Below are positions 9,665-18,186 of a stretch of DNA of 64,000 bases, in pieces; position 1 is the stretch's first letter, and the number at the start of each line of letters is the position of its first letter. The translations under genes and the position numbers were made by a program. The DNA is from Parvularcula sp039818345 (GTDB taxonomy: Bacteria; Pseudomonadota; Alphaproteobacteria; Caulobacterales; Parvularculaceae). The DNA lies in the NCBI GenBank assembly GCA_039818345.1, contig JBCBUC010000011.1:39027-103026 (forward strand), given 5' to 3'. The notes beneath the pieces are model-generated. The model did no database searches and was not told the origin of the DNA. It worked only from the letters and a program-made list of their open reading frames with translations.

Positions 9665-10541
9665 GGTTCTGTTCGTCGGCCTTGGCTATTCTGTTCATCC
9701 GCTCGCTGAGCGCCTCCAACACGAGGGCTGGCAAGTCATCGGCACCACGCGATCGAGAAAGAAAGCCGAGACCCTTCGAACCGCCAGCATCGAACCGATC
9801 ATCTGGGAGGCAGGAGCGCCGCTGAACGCCCGTGATGCGCTCAACCACGATGCGGTGGTGATCTCCGTGGCCCCTAAGGATGGCTCATGCCCCGTGGCGA
9901 CAGCCCTCGCGCATGAGCTGCCAAAGAAAGCGACGACGCAGATCCTCTATCTTTCGTCGTCTGGCGTTTACGGAGATTTTGCTGGCGATTGGGTTGATGA
10001 AACGACGCCGTGCCGTCCGGGGACTGAACGCGGCATCGCCCGCTTGGCCGCCGAGCAGCAATGGCTGGCATTAGCCGCCAAGGTAGGCGCCCGCCTCACC
10101 CTTTGTCGCCTCGCCGGTATTTACGGCCCTGGACGCAACGCGGTGGAGTCCCTTGCTGGCGATACCCCCGGCGCCCGCGCGGGTCTGACCCGCCGGTTGA
10201 TCAAGCCTGGGCAAGTCTTCAACCGCATCCACCGCGACGATATTGCCGAAGGCCTCCACGCTCTTCTGCACACAAATAAACCACCAGATATCGTCAACTT
10301 CACCGATAACGAACCCGGACCGCCCGCCGATGTTATCACCCACGCCGCCAGCCTTCTTGGCATCGATCCGCCGCCCGAAGTTCAGTTTGAGGATATCAAA
10401 GACGAACTCTCCGCCATGGCGCGAAGCTTTTACGCGGAGAACAAGCGCCTCAAAAACGACCGGCTCCACGCATTGGTCGGCGCCCTCCGCCACCCCACCT
10501 ATCGCGAGGGCCTCGCAGCGATCGCAAACGCCCGCCGTTAG
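9657..10541 (+). CDS. NAD-dependent epimerase/dehydratase-like protein (YeeZ-like SDR)
   Basis: 294 residues from GTG 9657. The N-terminal dinucleotide loop is VGLGYSVHPLAERL, a GxGxxx variant. LYLSSSGVYGDFAGDWVDE carries the Ser and Tyr region of extended SDRs, but the usual YxxxK is not obvious, and LCRLAGIYGPGRN follows. This pattern matches YeeZ-type extended SDR proteins of uncertain reaction. It overlaps the phosphatase gene by eight bases. Function beyond NAD(P)-binding is not inferred. Confidence 0.82.
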   Translation: MPRVLFVGLGYSVHPLAERLQHEGWQVIGTTRSRKKAETLRTASIEPIIWEAGAPLNARDALNHDAVVISVAPKDGSCPVATALAHELPKKATTQILYLSSSGVYGDFAGDWVDETTPCRPGTERGIARLAAEQQWLALAAKVGARLTLCRLAGIYGPGRNAVESLAGDTPGARAGLTRRLIKPGQVFNRIHRDDIAEGLHALLHTNKPPDIVNFTDNEPGPPADVITHAASLLGIDPPPEVQFEDIKDELSAMARSFYAENKRLKNDRLHALVGALRHPTYREGLAAIANARR

Positions 10542-10601
10542 GCATCGGCTCCGTCTTCTGTTAGGCCTAGTCTTGCTCTTTAGACGAAGATCGGCCTCCT
10601 G

Positions 10602-11774
10602 ATGTCCATCGCCCCCTCTTTGATTGACCGCCGCAGACTCTTTACACTTGGCGCTGGACTTGCGCTGGCGAGCTGTGCGGAGCCGCAAGCCAGCAGCCAA
10701 CCCGTCCTTTCCTCAGGCGCGCCCACCCCGCTAGATCTTTCGGCGTCACGGCTGATGCGGATCACCGTCTGCTCACGCCCCTTCCGGCCCGCTGGACCGC
10801 GGCTTGAGGAGGAGCGCCTGGGCGAGAAACGCGTGATCCACAATTACGGCCATGGCGGGGCCGGTTGGTCCCTCACCTGGGGGTGTGCGGAGGAGGTGCT
10901 CGAGCTTGCAATGCGCGAGCGGCCCGGTGACGTTGCCGTGATTGGTGCGGGCGCTCTTGGCCTTGCGAGCGCCTTACGTCTCGCTGAGGAGGGCCTTCCC
11001 GTCACGATCTATGCGGAAGATTTCCCATCCGAAAGTCGCTCGGCCCGCGCCACGGGCACTTGGTCACCCGACAGCCGGATCTCCTTGGACACAGATATAG
11101 CGCCAGACTTTGGCGACCGATGGGAGCGTTGGGCGCGCAAGTCTTACTCTGTGCACCAGCATTTTGTAGGCCTTGATCATCAGCCAGTGGAATTCACCCC
11201 TCGCTACCGTTTAAGGGACGACGAGGGTCCCGCATCTGAACCTGCGGAGCGCAGCTTTAGCCATTTCTATCGGCGGATTTCGGACATGCTGCCGCTTGGC
11301 CAGTCGATCGATCCAGCGGCCCACGGGTTCACCACCGCGAAGGCCTATCAAGAGATGAGCATGACCTTCAACGTCGCGCAGTATTTCGATGACTTGATGA
11401 CGGCCTATCTGCTCCGCGGCGGCAAGATCCAGCGGCGCCGCTTTGATGCCGCCGAAGAGGTGATGGCGCTGCCGCAAACGCTCATTGTTAACTGTACAGG
11501 GATGGGCGCTAAGGCGCTCTTTGACGACAACAGCCTTGTCCCCGTGCGCGGCCAGATCGCCTGGCTCGCCCCGCAGCCAGGGGTGCAATATGGCGTCTAT
11601 TACAAAAACGGCACCGCCCTTGCGCGGCGCGACGGGATCGTCATCCAAGACCGCGGCCCCAACGAGGATTTCGGCTACGGAATCGGCGAAGAAACCCCCA
11701 ACCAGGCTGAGTTTGAGGCCACCCTGGCGACGATGGCATCGTGCTTCGCCACACCGCCAAGTTCTGCGATATAA
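10602..11774 (+). CDS. D-amino-acid-oxidase-like FAD oxidoreductase with permuted motif order
   Basis: 390 residues. The N-terminus DRRRLFTLGAGLALASC looks like a Tat-type lipoprotein signal (RRxLF, lipobox Cys), so export is likely. Residues of about 50-100 carry RPFRPAGPRLE and VIHNYGHGGAGWSLTWGCA, which in D-amino-acid oxidases form the C-terminal FAD and substrate region. The Rossmann motif VAVIGAGALGLASALRLAEEG follows only afterwards, then ATGTWSPDSRI and IVNCTGMGAKALF. The chain ends where the C-terminal block would normally begin, so the fold looks circularly permuted. Related proteins of this order are, I believe, present in other Alphaproteobacteria. Substrate unknown. Confidence 0.85.
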   Translation: MSIAPSLIDRRRLFTLGAGLALASCAEPQASSQPVLSSGAPTPLDLSASRLMRITVCSRPFRPAGPRLEEERLGEKRVIHNYGHGGAGWSLTWGCAEEVLELAMRERPGDVAVIGAGALGLASALRLAEEGLPVTIYAEDFPSESRSARATGTWSPDSRISLDTDIAPDFGDRWERWARKSYSVHQHFVGLDHQPVEFTPRYRLRDDEGPASEPAERSFSHFYRRISDMLPLGQSIDPAAHGFTTAKAYQEMSMTFNVAQYFDDLMTAYLLRGGKIQRRRFDAAEEVMALPQTLIVNCTGMGAKALFDDNSLVPVRGQIAWLAPQPGVQYGVYYKNGTALARRDGIVIQDRGPNEDFGYGIGEETPNQAEFEATLATMASCFATPPSSAI

Positions 11775-11835
11775 AGAAAGCTTTATATCCTTGCAGAGCA
11801 CTGCTAGCGGGCCCCCAGGATTTTTGGAGACCCGC
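11768..11835 (+). promoter_or_regulatory. hairpin-rich 5' leader of ahcY
   Basis: Three consecutive stems fill the gap before ahcY. The first is a perfect 9-bp stem GATATAAAG/CTTTATATC (11768-11776, 11781-11789) with loop AAAG. The second is GCAG-AGCA-CTGC (11793-11804). The third is GCGGG/CCCGC (11807-11811, 11831-11835), reinforced by CCA/TGG. The Shine-Dalgarno-like GGAG lies in the 3' arm of the third stem, so it could be sequestered. I could not match it to the SAH, SAM-II or SAM-V consensus as I know them. Confidence 0.5.
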
Positions 11836-13233
11836 ATGACCCAGGACTACGCTGTCAAAGACATTGGCCTTGCCGACTTCGGCGAAAAAGAAATTGCGAT
11901 CGCCGAGCATGAAATGCCTGGCCTGATGTCCACGCGCGCTGAGTTCGGCGCAGAACAGCCTTTGAAGGGCGCGCGTATCGCGGGCTCCCTCCACATGACG
12001 ATCCAGACCGCCGTCCTCATCCGCACCCTTGAAGCGCTTGGCGCCGAAGTCCGCTGGGTGAGCTGCAACATCTACTCCACCCAAGACCATGCCGCCGCCG
12101 CGATTGCAGCCTCCGGCACACCGGTCTTCGCCCATAAGGGTGAGACACTCGAAGAATACTGGGACTTCTGCGACCGCATTTGGGAATGGCCCAATGGCGA
12201 GATCGCCAACATGATCCTCGACGATGGCGGCGATGCAACGATGCTGATCCTGATCGGCAGCCAGGCCGAGACCGACCCTTCGGTGCTCGACAATCCGTCC
12301 AATGAAGAAGAAGAAGCCTTCTTCGCCACGATCAAACGGCGCCTGGCGAAGGACCCTGGCTTTTATAGCCGCGTCAAAGCCTCGATCAAAGGCGTGACCG
12401 AGGAAACCACCACCGGCGTCATGCGCCTTTACCAGCGTGAGAAAGCAGGCACGCTTCCCTTCCCCGCGATCAATGTTAACGACAGCGTCACCAAGTCGAA
12501 ATTCGACAACAAGTACGGCTGTAAAGAATCGCTTGTGGACGCGATCCGTCGCGGTACGGACGTGATGATGGCCGGCAAGGTCGCCACTGTCGCTGGTTAC
12601 GGCGATGTCGGCAAAGGCTCCGCTGCCTCGCTCCGCGGTGCAGGCTGCCGCGTCATGGTCACCGAAGTCGACCCGATCTGCGCCCTGCAAGCGGCGATGG
12701 ACGGCTATGAAGTCGTCACCATGGAAGATGCAGCACCGCGCTCTGACATCATCGTTACCGCGACGGGCAACAAGGATGTTCTGACTGCTGATCATTTCCG
12801 CGCATGTAAGAATATGGCGATCATCTGCAACATCGGTCACTTCGATAACGAGATCCAAGTGGACGCCCTGCGAAACTATCCGTGGACCAACATCAAAGAC
12901 CAGGTCGACATGATCGAGATCGCGGCAGATAAGAAAATCATCCTTCTCTCTGAAGGGCGCCTCGTGAACCTCGGCAATGCCACCGGCCACCCAAGCTTTG
13001 TGATGTCCGCAAGCTTCACCAACCAAACGCTGGCGCAGATCGAGCTCTTTAAGAACAACACAGGTCAGTACGAGAATAAGGTCTACGTCCTGCCCAAACA
13101 GCTCGACGAGAAAGTGGCGGCCCTGCACCTCGCCCATGTCGGCGCAAACCTCAGTGCCCTGTCAAATGACCAGGCCGATTATATTGGCGTGCCGCAGGCT
13201 GGCCCCTTCAAAAACGAAGAGTACCGGTACTAG
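11836..13233 (+). CDS. ahcY: adenosylhomocysteinase
   Basis: 465 residues, typical for the bacterial long form. The start ATG lies inside a longer open frame and gives the family N-terminus (YAVKDIGLADFGEKEI). Visible features are SLHMTIQTAVL, CNIYSTQDHAAAAI, NVNDSVTKSKFDN and the NAD-binding GYGDVGKGSA near residue 255; the C-terminal LPKQLDEKVA and DQADYIGVPQAGPFKNEEYRY contribute to the neighbouring subunit's NAD site. It hydrolyses S-adenosylhomocysteine to adenosine and homocysteine, relieving inhibition of methyltransferases. It has its own leader and terminator. Confidence 0.98.
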   Translation: MTQDYAVKDIGLADFGEKEIAIAEHEMPGLMSTRAEFGAEQPLKGARIAGSLHMTIQTAVLIRTLEALGAEVRWVSCNIYSTQDHAAAAIAASGTPVFAHKGETLEEYWDFCDRIWEWPNGEIANMILDDGGDATMLILIGSQAETDPSVLDNPSNEEEEAFFATIKRRLAKDPGFYSRVKASIKGVTEETTTGVMRLYQREKAGTLPFPAINVNDSVTKSKFDNKYGCKESLVDAIRRGTDVMMAGKVATVAGYGDVGKGSAASLRGAGCRVMVTEVDPICALQAAMDGYEVVTMEDAAPRSDIIVTATGNKDVLTADHFRACKNMAIICNIGHFDNEIQVDALRNYPWTNIKDQVDMIEIAADKKIILLSEGRLVNLGNATGHPSFVMSASFTNQTLAQIELFKNNTGQYENKVYVLPKQLDEKVAALHLAHVGANLSALSNDQADYIGVPQAGPFKNEEYRY

Positions 13234-13270
13234 AGCCAATTCTGACCGAATTGACCCTAGCTTGTTTTTT
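13230..13270 (+). terminator. intrinsic terminator of ahcY
   Basis: A 13-base arm at 13230-13242 pairs with 13248-13260 with two mismatches around the loop TGACC, and is followed by CTTGTTTTTT. The stem begins within the ahcY stop codon. Confidence 0.7.
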
Positions 13271-13325
13271 GCGGTCGCATTTTCTGACGCCCAACCGGTG
13301 TCCACTTGGTCGGAAAATGCTCTAG
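13271..13325 (+). repeat. alphaproteobacterial extragenic palindromic repeat
   Basis: GCATTTTCTGAC (13277-13288) and GTCGGAAAATGC (13309-13320) are inverted with one mismatch. They flank a core reading AACCGGTGTCCACTT, and CTAG follows. This closely resembles the dispersed palindromes with an ACCGGT-TCCACTT core and GAAAA arms that are abundant between genes in Rhizobiales and relatives. Only one copy is seen in the window. The rest of 13326-13448 shows no clear signal. Confidence 0.65.
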
Positions 13326-13448
13326 CCATCACGCTAACCAACCAATTGATCGGGAGGGCAATCCTCAAGGGTGCTCGCCCGATTTGCGTTGAGCGCCCTT
13401 CCCGCTAAGCTCCAGCGCTGGGAACAGAATTTTACTCTGGGGAGCACC

Positions 13449-14009
13449 ATGGGACTTCGTAGTTTTGCATTTGGCATGGCCACTGGGGCCGCCCTTGTCC
13501 TTGGCGGCCAATACGTCATGGCCACCAACATGCTGGAAGGGCAGGGCCTTATCGCGCCGAAGGAATCGATGGAATCGCTGATCGAGCGCGTGACCCCCCC
13601 GCCAAGCGCTTCTGAGAACACCGACACCTCCGAGGACGATCGCGCTGAGGAAACCTCCATTCTTGAGGCCCTTGCGCCCAAACCCGCTGAGCCTTCCGAT
13701 CAGGGACAGGTGAGCGACCGGTTCTCGGGCGAAGCGTCTTATTATGCAGAAAGCCTCGATGGTAACCCAACAGCGAGCGGCGAGCCTTACCGCCACAATG
13801 GTTACACCGCTGCGCACCGTACGCTGCCCTTTGGAACAAGGGTACGCGTGACCCGTCAGGACACCGGCCAAAGCGTTGTGGTGACGATCAATGACCGCGG
13901 CCCCTACGCCCATAACCGGGTGATTGACTTGAGCGGTGCCGCGGCCAGCGAGATCGATATGGACATTGTCGGCGTCGCCATGGTCGATGTGGAAGTGCTG
14001 AGCGACTAA
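13449..14009 (+). CDS. RlpA-family double-psi beta-barrel lipoprotein-like protein
   Basis: 186 residues from ATG 13449, after GGGGAGCACC. An N-terminal hydrophobic segment (signal or anchor, residues 5-25) and an acidic linker precede a C-terminal double-psi beta-barrel: GEASYYAESLDGNPTASGE, AAHRTLPFGTRVRVTR, VVVTINDRGPYAHNRVIDLS. This is the RlpA core, with the Asp of NDRGP expected to be catalytic in lytic transglycosylases that cleave denuded glycan strands at the septum. No SPOR domain is present, so the protein is shorter than E. coli RlpA. Confidence 0.88.
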   Translation: MGLRSFAFGMATGAALVLGGQYVMATNMLEGQGLIAPKESMESLIERVTPPPSASENTDTSEDDRAEETSILEALAPKPAEPSDQGQVSDRFSGEASYYAESLDGNPTASGEPYRHNGYTAAHRTLPFGTRVRVTRQDTGQSVVVTINDRGPYAHNRVIDLSGAAASEIDMDIVGVAMVDVEVLSD

Positions 14010-14060
14010 CAGGACACAAGCCTCCCTTCAGCTTTGTACGCCTCACCGACTGGCATTAGA

Positions 14061-14086
14061 GCGTGAGCAGAATATACCGCTCACGC
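14061..14086. repeat. inverted repeat in the 14010-14177 gap
   Basis: GCGTGAGC (14061-14068) and GCTCACGC (14079-14086) are perfect inverse complements with a 10-base spacer. There is no T-run on either strand, so it is a weak terminator candidate; it may be an operator or a small extragenic palindrome. Confidence 0.4.
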
Positions 14087-14177
14087 CGTCGATTGCCCCC
14101 GTGTTATCGGCTTCGCGATGACAGCACCTGACCGCATGATGGTGGAGAAGCGGGGCTGGTCGGTTTAGGCTGACGTC

Positions 14178-14705
14178 ATGACCCAGAACCCAGCCGTCTC
14201 CTTTCACGTTCCGGTCTTGGAAACTGAACGCCTGAACATGCGCGCGTTTCGCCAGGACACAGATTTTGAGCCCTATGCGGAGTTTTACGCCTCAGAGGAA
14301 ACCCGTTATTACGGAGGGCCGCTGGACCGTGAAGGGGCCTGGCGTGCCGCAGCCGCAATGATGGGGCACTGGATCATTCGCGGCTATGGCGCCTGGGCCG
14401 TCGAAGAGAAGGCCACCGGTGAATTTTGCGGCCTTGTTGGCCTTTGGTATCCGGAAGACTGGCCTGAGCGTGAAATCACGTGGGCGATCGTCAGCGCCAA
14501 GCAGGGCCGCGGTTTCGCCGCGGAAGCTGCCCTCCGTGCAAAGTCCTATGCCGTCGACACGCTCGGTTGGGACAGGGTCTACAGCTGCATTGCCGCTGAG
14601 AACAGCGCCTCGATTGCTCTAGCTGAGAAACTCGGCGCAGTATTCAACCGGGAGCTGGGTCACCCCAAAAGGGGCCGTGTGCTTGTCTACCGGCACACGC
14701 CCTAA
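14178..14705 (+). CDS. GNAT-family N-acetyltransferase (RimJ/RimL-like)
   Basis: 175 residues. LETERLNMRAFRQDTDFEPYAEFYAS is typical of the Acetyltransf_3 (RimJ/RimL) subfamily. The acetyl-CoA loop region is AIVSAKQGRGFAAEAALRAKSYA, followed by RVYSCIAAENSASIALAEKLGA. It probably transfers acetyl from acetyl-CoA to an amine; the substrate is unknown. It is convergent with the SDR gene, with a four-base overlap of the ends. Confidence 0.88.
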   Translation: MTQNPAVSFHVPVLETERLNMRAFRQDTDFEPYAEFYASEETRYYGGPLDREGAWRAAAAMMGHWIIRGYGAWAVEEKATGEFCGLVGLWYPEDWPEREITWAIVSAKQGRGFAAEAALRAKSYAVDTLGWDRVYSCIAAENSASIALAEKLGAVFNRELGHPKRGRVLVYRHTP

Positions 14706-15511
14706 GGCGTCATCATCCGCATCATCACGCGCTTCCAAAGCGGCGATGGTAGCCATTTCCTCAGTGCAACGACTGGTCCAGGCGGATTGATGAGATAGCG
14801 CAGACGATCAGAGGGATCAGTCGCCGCCTGATAGATAAGATCCGCCGCTTTCTCCGCAGGGATCATGATCTTCTGCAAACGGCGCAGCACTTTGTCGCCT
14901 GATCCTTGGATCGCGACGTAGGCGTCGTGCTTGCTGGGTTCGTTCTCTGTCAGCATCTCCGTCTTGATCGGGCCGGGTTCGATCAACTTGACCCGAATAC
15001 CGTGGATCGACAGCTCATAGCGCCATGCTTCCATTAAACCCTCAACACCGAACTTTGATGCAGCGTAAAGCGCCGTGCCGGGCGAAGGTATCAATCCTGA
15101 TACTGAAGATGTGGTCATAATGAGACCACTGCTCCTTGAGCGCATGGCGGGCAAAACTGCTTTCGTTGTGTGCACGACGGCGGTGAGGTTGACGTTGAAA
15201 ATATTCTCAATCTCCTCAGCCGTTGCTCCCTCAACAGGCCCCGCCGCGGAGACCCCGGCATTGTTAAAGAGCACATCAATCTGCCCATAGCGCGCCAATG
15301 TCGCCTCGACCCCCTCCTCAATCGATCCGCGATCGGTGACATCGAGCTTGGGCGCAAAGGCATTGTCAGCCTCCGCCCACGACCCAGCTTTTTCAGGAGA
15401 GCGCATTGATCCGGCGACGTTCCATCCCTGATCGACAAAGTGCTGCGCGACGGCGGCGCCAATACCGGTCGACGCGCCGGTGATCAAAATGGTCTTGGTG
15501 TCGGATGGCAT
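14702..15511 (-). CDS. SDR-family NAD(P)-dependent oxidoreductase
   Basis: 269 residues, a classical SDR: TGASTGIGAAVA cofactor loop at residues 11-22, LFNNAGVSAAG, the catalytic Ser in TTSSVSG and YAASKFGVEG with the catalytic Tyr and Lys. An Asp in APKLDVTDR follows the adenosine-binding strand. Substrate unknown. It is a lone gene on this strand, with a 285-base upstream gap that contains a palindrome. Confidence 0.9.
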   Translation of the reverse strand: MPSDTKTILITGASTGIGAAVAQHFVDQGWNVAGSMRSPEKAGSWAEADNAFAPKLDVTDRGSIEEGVEATLARYGQIDVLFNNAGVSAAGPVEGATAEEIENIFNVNLTAVVHTTKAVLPAMRSRSSGLIMTTSSVSGLIPSPGTALYAASKFGVEGLMEAWRYELSIHGIRVKLIEPGPIKTEMLTENEPSKHDAYVAIQGSGDKVLRRLQKIMIPAEKAADLIYQAATDPSDRLRYLINPPGPVVALRKWLPSPLWKRVMMRMMTP

Positions 15512-15572
15512 AGCAGGCTCTCTCCCGGCTCAGGTGTGTCAGTGAAAGCGGACACGTTTTGGTGTGGTGCAA

Positions 15573-15597
15573 ATAGTGGCATGGCAACTGCCACTAT
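15573..15597. promoter_or_regulatory. palindrome between the SDR and TPR genes
   Basis: ATAGTGGCA (15573-15581) and TGCCACTAT (15589-15597) form a perfect inverted repeat with a 7-base spacer, about 60 bases upstream of the SDR start. Its size suits a dimeric regulator's operator. No regulator gene lies next to it. The rest of 15512-15796 shows nothing further. Confidence 0.45.
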
Positions 15598-15796
15598 AGC
15601 AAGCACTGCCGCCACATGTCGGCTTTACAGCCGCCTTGGTGCATCTCATTTGCGAGCAGCCAACACGAAAAGAGCGAGATGCTCGCCGGTCTTGCGTGCG
15701 ATTTCATTGAGCGATAGTCGTTGGTGGATTGGGGAGGCGGCGTTTGCGTTGATACGCATCCTGATCACTCTTAAACTTCTCCAAGGGCGAACCACA

Positions 15797-17575
15797 ATGT
15801 CATCAAAACGTACGCTTTTTTTGAGCGCGGCCGCCTGTGCTGTCGCCTTCACCGGACTTTCGATTGCGCCTCATAAGGATGAAGGCGTCGCCTTTATCAG
15901 CCCCGTTTTGATGGCTCAAAACCTCTGCGGTCAGGAGAACCAGTCGCTGGGCCGACGCGCCTTCTTCATCGCAGCTGCAGCGGCTTATGCCCAAAGCGAT
16001 ATGATGGCAGATGGCAGCAAACTGACCGCGCCGACGCTTGATTTGTTGAGCTACCCGTCAGGCTCAAACGTTGAGGGTGTGCAGGACGCCTTTGATCGCG
16101 GTCTCGCCTATATGTTCAATTTCAACCACTTTGCTGGCATCAAAGAGTTCAAAGCAGCGCAAGAGCTCGACCCGAATTGCTCTCTTTGTTTCTGGGCCGA
16201 AGGCTTCGCCCTCGGTAGCAACATCAATGATGGCTTTGCTGAAGATCGGCGCCAGCCTGCCTTCGACGCCGCTGCCAAAGCCTTGGCGTTGGCCGCCGAG
16301 GGAAGCAAGGAAGAGGCGCTCGCCACCGCGCTTGTTGCCCGCTACGCCCGCGCAGCGAATGGCAGCATTTCCGAAGACGGCGCGGCTTTTGCCGCCGCGA
16401 TGGATGACGCCGCGCGGGCCTATCCTGATGATGACTTCATCTCGGTGGTTGCAGCCGAAGCCAACATGGACATCCAACCCTGGACCTATTGGGACGCCAA
16501 CGGACGGCTTCCCATTGGCCGCACGGCCCGGACCCTTGAACTGATTGAGACAGTGCTCGAACGGAACCCGACTTATGTTCCAGCGATCCACCTCTATATT
16601 CATATCACAGAGTCATCATCCGACCCTTATCGTGCTGAGCCCTTTGCCGATGAGCTCGCAGCATTAACGCCCGACCTAGGTCACCTCGTCCATATGCCCT
16701 CGCATACCTATTACCGGCTTGGGCGTTGGAAAAAGTCGCTCGACCACAACATCGTCGCCGTTGCCATTGACGAGGCCTATATCGACGCAGCGGACAGTCC
16801 GCATCCGATGTATTCCCATGGCTACTACCCCCATAATGTTCATTTTGCGATGACATCCGCGCAAATGGCCGGTGATGGAGCCACGGCGCTGGCGATGTCC
16901 TCCAAGCTTGATGACGCCCTACCCTACGACATGGTGGCTGCGGTGCCGTTTGTTCAAGCGATCAAGGCTGCACCCTATTTTGCTGCCGCCCAATTCGGGA
17001 CACCTGAAGATGTGCTGGCGATGGATGATCCTGGTGCGGCTTATCCTTATCTTCAGCTCGCTTGGCACTATGCGCGCGGCGAAGCCTTTGCGCGCGCTGA
17101 TCGTCTCGATGATGCCGCTGAAGAAGCGGCCGCAGTCGACGCGCTCGCTGGCACGCCGGGTCTTGAAGCGCTTGAAGGAATGGGGATGCCGGTCACAGCT
17201 GTTCTTGATATCGCCCGGCTGACTGTTCGTGCCCGGATCATGGCAGCTGAAGACGATCTCAAAGGCGCCATCCAAGCCATGGAAGCAGCGGTCACGGCCC
17301 AATCATCGATGGCCTATATGGAGCCGCCATGGTGGTACTATCCAGCGTCGCAAACCCTTGGCGGTTTTCTGCTCCAGGACGGCCAGTTTGAGCGCGCAGA
17401 AGAGGTCTTCCAACGGACGCTGCTTGATTCGCCAAACAACGCCTACGCACTTTATGGCCTTCAACAAGCCTATCGTGGGATGGGTGATCCTGGTTCGGCG
17501 CGCTATGCTGGCCGCCTCTTTAGCCAAGCATGGCTCGGTCCGCGACTGGAACGTCCCGAGGTGACCGCGCTATAA
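15797..17575 (+). CDS. TPR-domain protein, probably exported
   Basis: 592 residues from ATG 15797; a longer in-frame extension overlaps the divergent SDR promoter. The N-terminus KRTLFLSAAACAVAFTGLSIA is signal-like. TPR-type units follow, including LAYMFNFNHFAGIKEFKAAQELDPNCSLCFWAEGFALG, and helical pairs throughout. Conserved pieces HLYIHITESSSDPYRAE and HMPSHTYYRLGRW are typical of a widespread bacterial TPR family of unknown function. It may act in the periplasm as a scaffold; no partner is evident. Confidence 0.8.
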   Translation: MSSKRTLFLSAAACAVAFTGLSIAPHKDEGVAFISPVLMAQNLCGQENQSLGRRAFFIAAAAAYAQSDMMADGSKLTAPTLDLLSYPSGSNVEGVQDAFDRGLAYMFNFNHFAGIKEFKAAQELDPNCSLCFWAEGFALGSNINDGFAEDRRQPAFDAAAKALALAAEGSKEEALATALVARYARAANGSISEDGAAFAAAMDDAARAYPDDDFISVVAAEANMDIQPWTYWDANGRLPIGRTARTLELIETVLERNPTYVPAIHLYIHITESSSDPYRAEPFADELAALTPDLGHLVHMPSHTYYRLGRWKKSLDHNIVAVAIDEAYIDAADSPHPMYSHGYYPHNVHFAMTSAQMAGDGATALAMSSKLDDALPYDMVAAVPFVQAIKAAPYFAAAQFGTPEDVLAMDDPGAAYPYLQLAWHYARGEAFARADRLDDAAEEAAAVDALAGTPGLEALEGMGMPVTAVLDIARLTVRARIMAAEDDLKGAIQAMEAAVTAQSSMAYMEPPWWYYPASQTLGGFLLQDGQFERAEEVFQRTLLDSPNNAYALYGLQQAYRGMGDPGSARYAGRLFSQAWLGPRLERPEVTAL

Positions 17576-17577
17576 GG

Positions 17578-18183
17578 CTATAGTGGCCTTCTGGCTTTCA
17601 ATGCCGCGGCGAGCGTTCCTTCATCAAGGACATCGAGCTCGCCGCCAACCGGCACGCCATGGGCAACCCTGGTGATTGACACCCCGCGCCCCTCGAGCCG
17701 CTCAGTCACGTAATGCGCCGTCGTCTGACCATCGACCGTGGCGGACATAGCAAGGATGATCTCACGCACCTGCGGTTCGGAGGCCCGCGCAGACAACGAG
17801 TCAATACGAAGATCATCCGGCCCCACACCATCAAGCGGCGAGATCACGCCGCCAAGAACGTGGTAGAGGCCTCGATGCGCTCGTGCCCGTTCTAATGCCC
17901 AGACATCGGCCACATCCTGAACAACGCATATGACCGTATCGTCGCGAGTTTCGTCAGTACAGATAGAACACGGGTCTTGAGCATCCCAATTGCCGCAGCG
18001 TGAACAAGGCTTCACGGTCTCTGCGACCGTTTGAAGAGCCGCGGCAAGAGGGTGCATCACCGTTTCGCGCTTGCGCAGCATGTGAAGCGCAGCACGCGTT
18101 GCTGACCTTGGGCCAAAGCCAGGCAATTTCGACAGGAGGCTAATTAAATGATCGAGCTCTGGCCCGGCAGAGGTGCGTGCCAT
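17578..18183 (-). CDS. recR: recombination protein RecR
   Basis: 201 residues, the normal RecR length. A helix-hairpin-helix is at LLSKLPGFGPRSATRAALHML, the zinc finger is Cys60, Cys63, Cys72, Cys75 (CSRC/CSIC), and the Toprim domain starts at ICVVQDVADVWALE and includes YHVLGGVISPLDGVGP. RecR joins RecF and RecO to load RecA on gapped DNA. It sits downstream of ybaB with a three-base gap; dnaX-ybaB-recR is a classical cluster, here with one small gene inserted. Confidence 0.97.
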   Translation of the reverse strand: MARTSAGPELDHLISLLSKLPGFGPRSATRAALHMLRKRETVMHPLAAALQTVAETVKPCSRCGNWDAQDPCSICTDETRDDTVICVVQDVADVWALERARAHRGLYHVLGGVISPLDGVGPDDLRIDSLSARASEPQVREIILAMSATVDGQTTAHYVTERLEGRGVSITRVAHGVPVGGELDVLDEGTLAAALKARRPL

Positions 18184-18186
18184 AGG

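Noticed and set aside
11641..13137. Long antisense open frame (498 codons) across ahcY
   Set aside because: It is a mirror of the strongly GC3-biased ahcY gene, with no family motifs or ribosome-binding site.
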